From: Symbiodinium natans
Lineage: Eukaryota; Sar; Dinophyceae; Suessiales; Symbiodiniaceae
Direction: 5' to 3'
Assembly: GCA_905221605.1 (NCBI GenBank)
Contig: CAJNDS010001979.1
Span: 464,501 to 528,500 of the forward strand
DNA: 64,000 nt
Position 1 is the stretch's first letter. The number at the start of each line of letters is the position of its first letter. Below the pieces are notes generated by a model, which saw only the letters and a program-made list of their open reading frames with translations, had not been told where the DNA came from and did not search any database. Of this stretch, positions 31,001 to 35,289 are shown one piece after another. The position numbers and the translations under genes are program-made.

Positions 31001-33105
31001 CCCTTTAAAGCACCTAAGCCCGAAGCTTTCAAATCCCTTAAAGCCTAAGCCTTTGGATGCCCCCCCCCCCCCCCCCCCTTATACGAACAGTGCTGAATGG
31101 GGATTGTAACCCTTAACCCTAAACCCTAAACCGTAAACCCTAAACCCTAAACCCTAAACCCTAAACCCTAAACCCTATGATAATCCCTAGCATCAGGGGG
31201 AACATCCCCAAATCCCTAAACCCGAAACCCTAAACCCTAAACTTTGAGAACCCTCGGAGCCCCCCAAAAGGAACTCCCGGAGATCGCCAAGCAGCCGCAA
31301 GCCCAGAGAGTTGCGAGGGGTAGGGGTAGGGGGTATAGGGGTGGAAAGGGGGGGTGTAGGGGGGGTATAGGGGGGTGTAGGCGGTTCAGGGGGTTTGGGG
31401 TTTAGGAGGGGTAGGAGGGGGTATAAGGGGTTTGGGGGGTTTAGGAGGCTTAGGGGGCTTAGGGGGTTTAGAAGGTTTAGGGTTTAGGGGGTTTAGGGGG
31501 TTTAGGGGGTTTAGGAGGTTTAGGGTTTAGGGGGTTTAGGGGGTTTAGGAGGTTTAGGGGGTTTAGGGGGTTTAGGGGGTTTAGGGGGTTTAGGGGGTTT
31601 AGGGGGTTTAGGGGGTTTAGGGGGTTTAGGGGGTTTAGGGGGTTTAGGGGGGGGGTTTAGGGGGTTTAGGGGGTTTAGGGGGTTTAGGGGGTTTAGGGGG
31701 TTTAGGGGGTTTAGGGGGTTTAGGGGGTTTAGGGGGCTTCGGGCGGGGGCTTAGGGGGCTTAGGGGGTTAGGCCCCCCGAGGTTGTATGCAGGATAGGCC
31801 CTTGTGATATTTGATGTTTCTCCTTATCGGGATAAGCAGGACCATATTGAAGATTATGTTTCAGAGGGCTTGATGCTCCAACTTAGCATAGGTTTGGGGG
31901 CCAGTGGGTTTAGGGAGTAGGGTTGTACCCTAAACCCTAAACCACCAAACCCTAAACCCTAAACCCTAAGTTGTAGGGCTTGCAGTGGAGTTTCAAGGTT
32001 TAGGGATTTGGCGTGCCCCAGTAATGTTTCAAGCTATTTCTAGTACAGGCTGTAAGTCCCTGACCTGTGCGGCTTGCTGGACTTCACTTGTTTTTGTTTA
32101 AGGGTCTGTTTCTTGAAGCGTTTCTGAGGCAGGGAATTAGGGATGAATTAGGGCTTTCGGGGAGTGCGTTGTTTTCGGCTGAGTAGCTGCTTTTTGGGAT
32201 ACTATAACCCCCTATAGAACCGAAAGTGTACACTTTTGGGGGGGGCTTATGAACTCAGCAACGAGGTCGGAGTTTTCTGTCTGTGCGGATTCTGAAACAA
32301 CATGTGTTGCACCAGATCTCGCTCCTTCGGCAGTGGTTGACGGCCCTTTCATTGCTGGAGTAGACATGAACGAGTGCCATGATTTCCCTGCGACCCTAAA
32401 CCTAACCCTAAACCCTAACCCCAAACCCTAAACCCTAAAACCTAAACTCTAAACCAGAAACCCTCTTCTGCGTTGCAGTGCCTGGCATGGGCCTGGGTGC
32501 AATTCCACTGCCGGGGTCCAATCCAGCAAGAGAAGGGAAGGCGATTGGACTATTGAAAGAAGGGCTGCGGACTTGGCGGAAGAAGCTGCGAAGATGCAAG
32601 AAGAAGCGGCAGCCAAGAGGGTTTAGGGTTTAGAATTTAGGGTTTAGGGCTTAGGGTTTAGGGTTTAGGGTTTAGGGTTCTGTGAACCGAGCATAACTGC
32701 TGCGACGTTTTGGAGTTTGGCTGCTTGCAGCGGTTCGATTTCAGAACACGCCTTTCAGTCAACATGGTCTCTACGAGCAAGAGGCTGCAGCTGCATTCAT
32801 GCTCATGCAGATGCACGCTTTCCCTTCCACTGGATTTTGTTGACCCTCAACCCTTTTAACACTACACACAAAACACTCCCAACTTGCCCCTCAAACCTCA
32901 ACCCTCGACCCTCGACCCTCGACCCTCGACCCTCGACCCTCAACCCTCAAGCAAGCACTCACTTGCGACATCGCGGCCTGTGAGGTGCTACGTCCTGTTC
33001 TACAGGAAGCGTGCGATCTCCTCCTCGTGCCTTGCTGCAGTCTGTGGGCTTTTACGAAAACAGCCGTCCAATCAGAACCTCTATTTCCTGAAGCCCACCA
33101 TGTGA
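10025..33105 (+). CDS. Ubiquitin-specific protease (USP, peptidase C19), span of at least 22 exons
   Basis: Deubiquitinating cysteine protease, which cleaves ubiquitin from conjugates. Read in order, the exons give a Cys-rich segment (CGACDRRNCTGCLLP), a LASCINAFVAAEEM helix with a CDQC half-site, EPDVLVLHIKR, KISTPVQVPLKELDI, YDL, GGMSGGHYTSYC with the catalytic His, WLKFNDESVSRV with the Asn/Asp box, and YVLFYRKR before the stop. The order and spacing match the second half of USP4/15/32-type domains. The N-terminal Cys box (NxGNTCxxNS) was not found and should lie further upstream. About 1.35 kb of coding is spread over 23 kb. Donors are GT, GC or GA. The E14/E15 junction is unresolved and E19/E20 is off by one base. 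A nested ubiquitin-like gene pair lies in one intron. The whole-gene call is secure; individual boundaries are less so. Confidence 0.85.
10083..10495 (+). other. USP intron with TTTAGGG 5' and CCCTAAA 3'
   Basis: Starts with TTTAGGG units (10083-10135), has a unique centre, part of which resembles the family K repeat (10160-10275), and ends with CCCTAAA-type units (10290-10460). It is a clear example of the inverted telomere-like bracket. Confidence 0.6.
10496..10541 (+). CDS. USP candidate exon b
   Basis: Follows GGCGCGAG and ends CGCCAG before GTTCCG. The frame FLAPQWGRAAAAERQ enters with one base and leaves in phase 0, matching both neighbours. GC-rich. No conserved motif of its own. Confidence 0.5.
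10678..10750 (+). CDS. USP exon 1 (numbering from first motif-bearing exon)
   Basis: Acceptor CACGCAG, GC-type donor GCACGG. Encodes VPFVARIVNASGTGCGACDR and onward to RNCT. With the next exon it forms C-x2-C-x4-C-x2-C, resembling the Cys-rich segment between the two halves of USP4/15/32-type domains. Ends in phase 1. Confidence 0.75.
10751..11130 (+). other. USP intron 1, inverted telomere-like bracket
   Basis: GC-AG intron. TTTAGGG-type units run from 10776 to 10830, then a unique core, then CCCTAAA units (10940-11120, the last nine or ten near perfect). Confidence 0.7.
11131..11171 (+). CDS. USP exon 2
   Basis: Acceptor ACGTGAAG, donor GTCGGG. Encodes (G)CLLPKGNARLRLR, completing the NCTGCLLP Cys motif started in exon 1. 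Leaves in phase 0. Confidence 0.7.
11172..12367 (+). other. USP intron 2, long G-strand then C-strand arrays
   Basis: TTTAGGG units with TTTGGGG variants fill 11190-11400 and degrade to 11550. The centre is unique (11700-12030). Degenerate CCCTAAA units (12030-12345) include a block of CCCTTCAACC and CCCTACACC variants. Confidence 0.7.
12368..12430 (+). CDS. USP exon 3
   Basis: Acceptor CGCCCCAG. The donor is the first telomere-like unit, GTTTAG at 12431. Encodes AGLFTGAAGTAKIYLAPKSP plus G, in phase 0 at both ends, strongly GC-rich. Confidence 0.7.
12431..12764 (+). other. USP intron 3
   Basis: TTTAGGG units follow the donor (12431-12475), a unique centre carries a shadow reading frame, then come CCCTAAA units (12700-12733), a run of about 24 C (12733-12756) and GGTGGCAG. 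The poly-C run sits where a pyrimidine tract is expected. Confidence 0.65.
12765..12858 (+). CDS. USP exon 4
   Basis: Acceptor GTGGCAG, GC-type donor GCGCTT. Encodes ESGILEIVDPGSVHSDGAKA followed by CIPVRKCDAGT, ending in phase 1, which fits exon 5. The frame would otherwise run into the TAA of a CCCTAAA unit. Confidence 0.65.
12859..12965 (+). other. USP intron 4, short, C-strand repeats only
   Basis: A 107-nt intron holding about nine CCCTAAA units and no TTTAGGG counterpart. It is one of the exceptions to the inverted pattern. Confidence 0.6.
12966..13042 (+). CDS. USP exon 5
   Basis: Acceptor CTGTGGCAG, telomere-like donor GTTTAG at 13043. The frame TQQPDRLWCHAKRFIPKTLT continues to SRKGR and enters with two bases, matching exon 4. 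Leaves in phase 0. Confidence 0.65.
13043..14415 (+). other. USP intron 5
   Basis: TTTAGGG, TTTGGGG and TTTAGGG blocks (13043-13160); G-rich degenerate sequence (13200-13410); hairpin family A copy 3 (13781-13867); a GGGTTTTATA variant block (14085-14165); T15 and G20 runs (14255-14296); CCCTAAA units (14325-14380) before GGCGTCAG. Confidence 0.65.
13781..13867. mobile_element. Hairpin element, family A, copy 3
   Basis: Left arm CCTGGCTCTGTCTACCTGCA and right arm TGCAGGCGAAGAGGGTCCCAG, with TTTAGTAGTAACTACC in the centre as in copy 2. It lies wholly inside USP intron 5. Confidence 0.8.
14416..14493 (+). CDS. USP exon 6
   Basis: Acceptor GGCGTCAG, telomere-like donor GTTTAG at 14494. Encodes AYVESMKEEQSAEATPRDPV, then YSTLLR, in phase 0 at both ends. 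Highly charged, as expected for the linker before the zinc-ribbon half. Confidence 0.7.
14494..14901 (+). other. USP intron 6
   Basis: Starts with TTTAGGG units. A G-rich tract lies at 14670-14692. TTTAGGG units recur at 14698-14735 and 14826-14865 just upstream of the acceptor, so the 3' CCCTAAA partner is missing here. Confidence 0.55.
14902..14943 (+). CDS. USP exon 7
   Basis: Acceptor GCCCGCAG; a second in-frame AG lies at 14910. Encodes SLQAAGEETDTDAR with GC-type donor GCTCCT giving phase 0. The frame stays open for another 48 bases, so the 3' end is uncertain. Confidence 0.55.
14944..15784 (+). other. USP intron 7 with variant arrays and a family D element
   Basis: TTTAGGG units (15000-15145) include five perfect TCATTTAGGG units (15053-15100). 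Family D element at 15482-15590; poly-C run at 15449-15463. A long CCCTGAA and CCCTAAA array (15607-15775) runs up to the acceptor ACGCCAG. Confidence 0.7.
15482..15590. mobile_element. Dispersed repeat, family D, copy 1
   Basis: Left end GGACCCGGAGTAGGGCCTTA, core CCAAAAAGGGTACCC, right end TATTCCTAGGTTAATCCTGG. The ends are imperfect inverted repeats (GACCCAGGA/TCCTGGGTC in the best copy at 22.51 kb). Confidence 0.65.
15785..15844 (+). CDS. USP exon 8
   Basis: Acceptor ACGCCAG, GC-type donor GCAAAA. Encodes TVPLASCINAFVAAEEMKAL, matching the USP pattern of Leu-x2-Cys-x3-Phe with an acidic end that precedes the second zinc half-site. Phase 0 at both ends. Confidence 0.8.
15845..16880 (+). 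other. USP intron 8
   Basis: TTTAGGG-type units at 15850-15930; CCCTAAA at 15945-15980 and 16130-16235; family B hairpin at 16376-16482; a G-strand variant block of GGGTTTACA and GGGTTTATA (16490-16700); and its complement, CCCTATAAA and CCCCATAAA units, at 16720-16860. The mirror-image variants in the two halves are notable. Confidence 0.65.
16376..16482. mobile_element. Hairpin element, family B, copy 1
   Basis: Left arm GGGATGTTTCCCCCC...AGACTAACAGTCCTGAAT and right arm ATTAAGGACTGTTGTAAGGG...AACAT. Other copies are at 24.13, 29.65, 31.06 and 39.97 kb. Confidence 0.8.
16881..16937 (+). CDS. USP exon 9, zinc half-site
   Basis: Acceptor CGTGCTGCAG, donor GTTGAA. Encodes AEGDNGVKCDQCRGLNALQ. 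GDN-x-C-x2-C is the second zinc-ribbon half-site of USP catalytic domains, and it follows exon 8 in phase 0. Confidence 0.85.
16938..18204 (+). other. USP intron 9
   Basis: TTTAGGG arrays (16950-17045), then a G-strand array at 17243-17318, CCCTAAA arrays (17390-17530), degenerate C-strand units to 17760, a TTTAGGG array (17763-17825), unique sequence with a poly-G run (18024-18041), and a few CCCTAAA units at 18080. A possible extra exon at about 17555-17630 is not supported by motif. Confidence 0.55.
18205..18262 (+). CDS. USP exon 10, LVLHIKR box
   Basis: Acceptor AAGCTGAG in phase 0, GA-type donor GACTTC. Encodes DIWREPDVLVLHIKRRENS. The segment before KR is the conserved USP box (Leu-x-Leu-His-Leu-Lys-Arg-Phe in most family members); here the usual Phe is Arg. 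Other acceptors upstream are possible, since the frame is open back to a TGA before 18163. Confidence 0.8.
18493..18511 (+). CDS. USP exon 11, micro-exon
   Basis: Acceptor AACCCCCAG. Encodes (G)DMFRKV. Either GTGAGC at 18510 or GA-type GAGCGC at 18512 could be the donor; only the GA option keeps the frame into exon 12. Joined, the chain reads NSGDMFRKVGDHFEKISTPV, as in other USPs. Confidence 0.6.
18512..19398 (+). other. USP intron 11
   Basis: Unusually it starts with CCCTAAA (18523-18580), then has TTTAGGG (18700-18830), family D copy 2 (18831-18920), a GGGTTTAAG / GGGTCTAAG variant block (19030-19110), unique sequence, and CCCTAAA units (19312-19350). Confidence 0.6.
18831..18920. mobile_element. 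Dispersed repeat, family D, copy 2
   Basis: Starts AGGACAAAGGGTGTGCCCTT near ATTCCCTTACTTT and ends CTATTCCAAGGCTACTCTTG with GGTCTAG, the right end seen at 22.51 kb. The left end has diverged. Confidence 0.55.
19399..19435 (+). CDS. USP exon 12
   Basis: Acceptor TTCACTTCAG, donor GTGTGC. Encodes GDHFEKISTPVQ, the conserved Lys-Ile-x-x-x-Val segment that leads into the LDI box. Ends in phase 0. Confidence 0.8.
19436..20424 (+). other. USP intron 12
   Basis: TTTAGGG units at 19493-19545; a G-rich tract at 19614-19643; compact family I element at 20009-20094; CCCTAAA arrays at 20110-20150, 20275-20330 and 20338-20410 up to the acceptor CTGCAG. Confidence 0.65.
20009..20094. mobile_element. 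Family I element, compact copy
   Basis: Left GGTACCTAGGGAACCTTAGG, then GAAGCTTAGGGAGCC; right TTAGGGAACCTTGAACCCTC then CCTTAAGAACCCTAC. The same two ends flank the ORF at 9.18-9.49 kb. Confidence 0.6.
20425..20490 (+). CDS. USP exon 13, LDI box
   Basis: Acceptor AACCTGCAG. Encodes VPLKELDIRAFVVGHALGAS plus RG. P-L-x-x-L-D-I follows KISTPVQ exactly as in USP domains, with phase 0 at the junction. The GA-type donor GACAGT gives phase 0; the frame is open to 20520, so the 3' end is approximate. Confidence 0.8.
20491..21014 (+). other. First part of USP intron 13, upstream of the nested genes
   Basis: TTTAGGG units at 20515-20575 and degenerate CCCTAAA at 20670-20735. The remainder (20740-21014) is unique and would hold any promoter or leader of the first ubiquitin-like gene; no recognisable motif. 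Confidence 0.5.
21015..21740 (+). CDS. Divergent ubiquitin-like gene, copy 1 (three exons)
   Basis: Exons 21015-21152, 21296-21345 and 21650-21740. The first gives MHIVVEPNVGKKKFNLKVEA and runs on through DSIKDVKAKIQ to LSF; the second DMKELKDGQVLSDTKI; the third TKISLVMHPT then a Pro-rich end and stop. The fold-defining pattern of ubiquitin is kept, including Lys27- and Lys48-equivalent lysines and LSD, but the C-terminal LRLRGG is replaced by LVMHPT and a Pro/Cys tail. It therefore cannot be conjugated in the usual way (inference). Intron 1 is GA-AG and repeat-derived; intron 2 is GC-AG, phase 2. It lies inside USP intron 13. Confidence 0.75.
21153..21295 (+). mobile_element. Intron formed by a family C element inside the ubiquitin-like ORF
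   Basis: The 143-nt GA-AG intron contains the family C left part (GTGGTACCC, CCCTTTTT, TTGGTTCAAGGTTCCC) and right end (GGTACTGGGCTACC), with CCCTAAA units between. The final CAG of the element end is the 3' splice site. The paralogue at 22.8 kb is uninterrupted at the homologous codon pair. Confidence 0.7.
21508..21606. mobile_element. Family C element in intron 2 of ubiquitin-like copy 1
   Basis: ACTTGGTGCCCAGCTAGTGG then TACCC...AACCAACCCCAAAAAGGGTG then CCC, ending GGTTAGTGGGCTACC. Terminal inverted repeat TGCCCAGCTA / TAGTGGGCTA. No telomere-like array in its centre. Confidence 0.75.
22132..22209 (+). CDS. Exon-like island in USP intron 13, unknown
   Basis: Acceptor ACCCGCCAG, GC-type donor GCAACG, 26 codons open (LLVATRYFPNATTHRGC at the start). 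It is CCCTAAA/TTTAGGG bracketed. It does not fit the USP chain and may be a fragment or chance. Confidence 0.35.
22509..22619. mobile_element. Dispersed repeat, family D, best copy
   Basis: Left ACGACCCAGAGTAGGCCTTT; right TTATTCCTAGGTTGCTCCTG then GGTCTAG. GACCCAG and CTGGGTC form the inverted ends. Core CCAAAAAGGGCACCC. Confidence 0.7.
22807..23524 (+). CDS. Divergent ubiquitin-like gene, copy 2 (two exons)
   Basis: Exon 1 22807-22994 starts MQIVVEINVNRKTFTLDVDS and runs through DSIKDVKAKIQEKEDITPDK to LSNTNIQ. A GC donor (GCAACT) and phase-2 junction lead to exon 2 at 23443-23524, NESKIFLVMHPT plus a Pro-rich end. NIQ-NES-K-IFLV aligns with the NIQKESTLHLV segment of ubiquitin. If unspliced, the frame instead ends LILSLKTKSP at 23046. 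Either way there is no terminal Gly-Gly. The Lys48 equivalent is Asn. Tandem to copy 1, offset about 1.79 kb. Confidence 0.75.
22995..23442 (+). other. Intron of ubiquitin-like copy 2
   Basis: GC-AG intron of 448 nt. It holds a C-rich stretch (23072-23105), a purine-rich GAGAAAG/GGAAGAG stretch (23140-23240) and CCCTAAA-type units (23325-23440). The exon-2 counterpart in copy 1 starts at 21650. Confidence 0.55.
23525..25431 (+). other. Last part of USP intron 13
   Basis: TTTAGGG arrays at 23545-23585, 24340-24460 (with CTTAGGG variants) and 25230-25330 (about 14 perfect units). Degenerate TTTAGGG sequence (TTTAGGAGG, TTAAGG) covers 24530-24850. Family B copy 2 at 24128-24265. A 30-nt open island at 24480-24509 with donor GTGAAG is too short to support. 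A family I-like end lies near 25020-25080. Confidence 0.55.
24128..24269. mobile_element. Family B element split by a telomere-like array
   Basis: The element end TAAGGGGGAACATCCCAACC occurs at 24185-24204 and again, with one change, at 24250-24269. Five perfect CCCTAAA units lie between. The right end is therefore duplicated around a telomere-like insertion. Confidence 0.75.
25432..25458 (+). CDS. USP exon 14, YDL segment
   Basis: Acceptor CCTTCCAG. Encodes DRTPTDYDL in phase 0. Tyr-Asp-Leu begins the USP histidine box and is completed by exon 15. No standard donor lies directly after CTG; GA-type sites at 25453, 25457 and 25463 shift the frame or length, so the 3' boundary is unresolved. 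Confidence 0.55.
25459..27235 (+). other. USP intron 14 with islands of uncertain status
   Basis: CCCTAAA-type arrays (25460-25580, 25860-25920, 26050-26090, 26562-26632) and TTTAGGG (26174-26200, 26746-26810). A poly-G run lies at 26518-26532. Two bracketed open islands, 25945-26001 (KLLTVRPLRRARPFVLQ) and 26648-26698 (MKRYADLGEFVACP then stop), do not fit the USP chain. Confidence 0.5.
27236..27285 (+). CDS. USP exon 15, catalytic histidine box
   Basis: Acceptor CCTCCCAG, GC-type donor GCAGGA, phase 2 out. Encodes REGVACHRGGMSGGHY plus T completed in exon 16. Gly-Gly-His-Tyr carries the general-base histidine of C19 proteases. Confidence 0.9.
27286..28744 (+). other. USP intron 15
   Basis: CCCTAAA units follow the donor (27300-27320). 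The ORF fragment at 27676-27993 lies within. TTTAGGG arrays at 28060-28090, 28235-28280, 28415-28455 and 28680-28725 run almost to the acceptor. The array order is opposite to most introns here. Confidence 0.6.
27676..27993 (+). pseudogene. Basic-protein ORF fragment with in-frame TGA
   Basis: One frame is open on both sides of a single TGA (27853-27855) and stops at TAG 27991. It encodes RRRLEEAKFRAQLKGLKATH and onward before the TGA, and FQKLLRRARREAYRAKSKSE after it: strongly basic and GC-rich. The TGA lies in GGTGAGTAGG, a perfect splice-donor consensus. It may be a fragment of a non-LTR retrotransposon or captured gene; the family is not recognised. Confidence 0.45.
28745..28785 (+). CDS. 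USP exon 16
   Basis: Acceptor CATGCTCAG, GC-type donor GCTTTA. Completes T and encodes SYCMNEGGEAWKK, which follows GGHYT exactly as in other USPs (GGHYTAYC-type). One base in, phase 1 out. Confidence 0.85.
28786..28860 (+). other. USP intron 16, minimal 75-nt inverted-repeat intron
   Basis: The whole intron is GC donor, three TTTAGGG-type units, about five CCCTAAA-type units and AAGTGCAG. It is the most compact example of the G-strand-then-C-strand intron structure. Confidence 0.75.
28861..28913 (+). CDS. USP exon 17
   Basis: Acceptor AAGTGCAG, donor GTTTCT. Encodes (A)KEGAALRVDYQMCWWKL, with phase agreement on both sides. This stretch is extra relative to most USPs, where the WLKFND box follows sooner, so optional inclusion is possible. 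Confidence 0.65.
28914..29421 (+). other. USP intron 17
   Basis: TTTAGGG units (28965-28985, 29105-29142), a truncated family D copy (29142-29215), a T-rich then G-run stretch (29325-29350) and CCCTAAA units (29352-29385). Confidence 0.6.
29422..29478 (+). CDS. USP exon 18, WLKFND box
   Basis: Acceptor CCTGGGAG. Encodes EPRWLKFNDESVSRVDIQQ. W-x-x-F-N/D-D is the third catalytic box of USPs. The donor may be GC (GCAGGA at 29475) or GA (GACAGC at 29479); the former matches one reading of exon 19. Confidence 0.85.
29651..29747. mobile_element. Hairpin element, family B, copy 3
   Basis: GGGATGTTCCCCCTTGTACT ... AGCAGTCCTTAATCAGGAT pairs with ATCCCTCTTAAGGACTGTGA...AGCATCCC. Near-complete inverted repeat. 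Confidence 0.8.
30131..30205. repeat. GGGGCCTCAGGCCA minisatellite
   Basis: About five 14-base units, each partly palindromic (GGCCTCAGGCC). Unrelated to the telomere-like motif. Confidence 0.85.
31055..31208. mobile_element. Family B element with a telomere-like array at its centre
   Basis: The left arm GGATG, poly-C, TTATACGAACAGTGCTGAAT is followed by TTAACCCTAAACC... (31108-31180) and then the right arm GATAATCCC...CAGGGGGAACATCCC. The array occupies the loop position of the hairpin. Confidence 0.75.
31380..31740. repeat. Homogenised TTTAGGGGG array
   Basis: About 36 units of 9-base TTTAGGGGG with a few TTTAGGAGG, sharply different from the 7-base unit used elsewhere. Confidence 0.9.
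32479..32620 (+). CDS. USP exon 19
   Basis: Acceptor GCGTTGCAG; a later in-frame AG at about 32535 is also possible. Telomere-like donor GTTTAG at 32621. The frame ends DLAEEAAKMQEEAAAKR, an acidic/basic helix occupying the position between the WLKFND box and the final YVLFY strand. The start is uncertain. Confidence 0.65.
32621..32984 (+). other. USP intron 19
   Basis: TTTAGGG units after the donor (32621-32678), unique centre, then CCCTCAACC and five CCCTCGA units (32895-32945), a C-strand variant. Splicing as drawn leaves a one-base ambiguity at the AGG/GTG junction. Confidence 0.55.
32985..33105 (+). CDS. USP exon 20, C-terminus
   Basis: Begins near acceptor CCTGTGAG. Encodes YVLFYRKRAISSSCLAAVCG and onward to FLKPTM, with a TGA at 33103. 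Tyr-x-Leu-Phe-Tyr is the last strand of USP catalytic domains, so the protein ends about 30 residues after the domain. Confidence 0.8.
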
Positions 33106-34422
33106 GGTGGGCAATTCATCCCAAACCCTAAGCCCTGAACCCAAAACCCAATGCAAGGAGGCCCCCCTCCCCAGTTGTCAGTAGAGTTACAAGAACCTTA
33201 AGTTGGGTTATAAGGATCCCAACTTATGTCTTACGTCCCTTAACTAATGTTACTATAGTAAGGGGGCCCCGTCCTTGTATGGTTCGTAAACCTAAACCCT
33301 AAACCAAAAACCCTAAACCCTAAACCCTAAACCCAACAGGGTTCGGTTGGGAGTTAAGGGCATCCGAGGCTCGGAATCTGGGTTGGGAAGGGCTTTCACC
33401 CGGAACAATGTAGCTTAGGGTTTAGGGTTTAGGGTTTATGGTTTAGGGTCTAGGGTCGAACGAACGAGGCTTCATGTTAAGATCGGGTCTCACTTCGTCC
33501 AGGGTTTAGGGTTTAGGGTTTTTGGTTTAGGGTCCCATTAAAGCAAGGACCCCTCGTCCCCCCCCCCGCCCCCCCGGAAGTAAGAAGAACGGGTCGAGGG
33601 TTGAGGGTTAAGGGGTTAAGTAGTACATTGACAACACAAAGGATAGCCAAGAAAGACCTGATGAAGAATCCCCCCCACCCCGCATTCCCTTAAACCCCAC
33701 TGAAGCCCTGAACCCCAACCCCAAACCCCAAACCCCAAACTCGAAAGCTTCCCCTAAAGCACCTCGGAGACTTGGCAAACTTTGCGGCGAAGTGGGGGCT
33801 TGGGGTGTTGGGTGGGGGGTTTAGGGTTTGTTTTGTTAGGCAATGGCTTTGGGCTGTGCGCGGGAATCCAAAGACGCAAGAACCTTGCGAAATTTAACCC
33901 AAACCCCAACGCCCTAAATCCAAAACCCTAAGCCCCAAGCCCCAAACCCCGAACCCTAAATCCAAAACCCCAAGCCCTAAGCCCTAAAACCTAAACCCCA
34001 AAACCTAAGCCCTGAACGCCTAGAACCTTACAGCGGCCCCAGACGATCTGGCGCCAAAGGCCCCAAAGGCACCCACTGAACCCCATGAACGCTGTAAGGG
34101 TGTAATATGGATGTTTAGGGTTTGGGGATTAGGGTTGAGGGTTGAGGGTTTTGGGAAGAATTGCGAATAATACCCCCTTATGGTCCCTGTCTATTCTACT
34201 GCACTGACCCCCCAACACCCTATTCTAATTATTCAGGCTCCTACACCCTAAACCCTAAACCCTAAACCCTAAACCCTAAACCCTAAACCCTAAACCCTAA
34301 ACCCTAAACCCTAAACCCTAAACCCTAAACCCTAAACCCTAAACCCTATAAACCCTAAACCCTAAACCCTAAACCCAGGGTTTGGTTTGGGTTTAGGGGC
34401 GCCCTCTATGAGTGCGGCTCAG
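33106..34422. other. Region after the USP gene
   Basis: Family K-like repeat at 33160-33285; CCCTAAA at 33295-33335; a bracketed open island 33340-33415 (VRLGVKGIRGSESGLGRAF); TTTAGGG at 33415-33440 and 33503-33530; poly-C at 33558-33576; degenerate CCCTAAA (33690-34020); family E copy 2 (34154-34240); and a perfect CCCTAAA array (34245-34378). Confidence 0.5.
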
Positions 34423-34466
34423 GAATCTCATCAACTACCTCTCCCTGTGAGTCATGCCGATTCAAG
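34423..34466 (+). CDS. Exon-like island, unknown
   Basis: Acceptor GCGGCTCAG; possible donors GTGAGT at 34447 or GTAGCC at 34467. Frame ESHQLPLPVSHADS. No family. Confidence 0.35.
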
Positions 34467-34886
34467 GTAGCCGCCGAAAGGCTGTGGCGTGATCCAGCCC
34501 AGCAAAGAAACTACATGTAGGGGTTGTTTAGGGTTTAGGGTTTGGGGTTTAGGGTTTGGGGTTTAGGGTTTAGGGTTTAGGGTTTGGGGTTTAGGGTTCA
34601 GGAATTTTGCGGTTGGAAGAGTTTAGCGCATACGGGGCGAGGGACCCTGAACACTCCCGCATGATCTCTAACACTGCCGAATCTTCACTTAACATGCTTA
34701 GAGCAGCTCTTTACGAGGATGTCTTCGGTTGCACTTAAGGTCTTGACCTAAATTGTCGCAATAAGGGCACTGTGTTGATAATACTGCAACCCTAGTATGG
34801 TAACAAACTTCAAATTCTTGCCAAGCACCCTAAACCCTAAACCCTAAACCCTAAACCCTAAACCCTAAACCCCAGGAAACTGGCAG

Positions 34887-34952
34887 GAGAACCTAAAGGG
34901 CAGTCACTTCGGCTTTCCGAGAGCCGCAGCACCACATTTCTCACCCCTGTAA
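34887..34952 (+). CDS. Exon-like island ending in a stop, unknown
   Basis: Acceptor CTGGCAG, then ENLKGSHFGFPRAAAPHFSP, Leu and TAA at 34950. It could be a last exon. CCCTAAA arrays lie on both sides. Confidence 0.35.
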   Translation, partial: ENLKGSHFGFPRAAAPHFSPL

Positions 34953-35072
34953 AGAGAAGCCGCCGGCCCAGATCTCGCACCCTAACCCTAAACCCTAAAC
35001 CCTAAACCCTAAACCCTAAACCCTAAACCCTAAACCCTAAACCCTAAACCCTAAACCCTAAACCCCCAAAAG

Positions 35073-35115
35073 CCCGTTGCCTTCGGCATTCTGGACCCCA
35101 AGACCGCTCTTGAAG
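35073..35115 (+). CDS. Exon-like island, unknown
   Basis: The acceptor AAAAG is reached directly from a ten-unit CCCTAAA array; donor GTGTAA. Encodes PVAFGILDPKTALE. CCCTAAA on the left, TTTGGGG/TTTAGGG on the right. Confidence 0.45.
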
Positions 35116-35289
35116 GTGTAACTTGTGGGGTTTGGGGTTTAGGGTTTAGGGTTTGGGGTTTGGCGTTTGGGGTTTAGGGTTTAGGGTGTTGGGTTTAGGT
35201 TTTAGGGTTTGGTGTGTAGGGTTTGAGGTTTGGGGGTTAAAGTTTAAATAACTTGTGGGGTTTAGGGCTTTTGGTTTAACATGTCGCAG

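Larger units (their letters stand above)
29475..32478 (+). other. USP intron 18, about 3 kb
   Basis: Adjacent family B (29651-29747) and truncated family C (29749-29835) elements; TTTAGGG at 29910-29965; a minisatellite of about five GGGGCCTCAGGCCA units (30131-30205); CCCTAAA at 30488-30525 and 30868-30902; family B with internal array at 31055-31208; and a homogenised TTTAGGGGG array (31380-31740). A poly-C run lies at 30680-30694. No supported exon. Confidence 0.6.
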
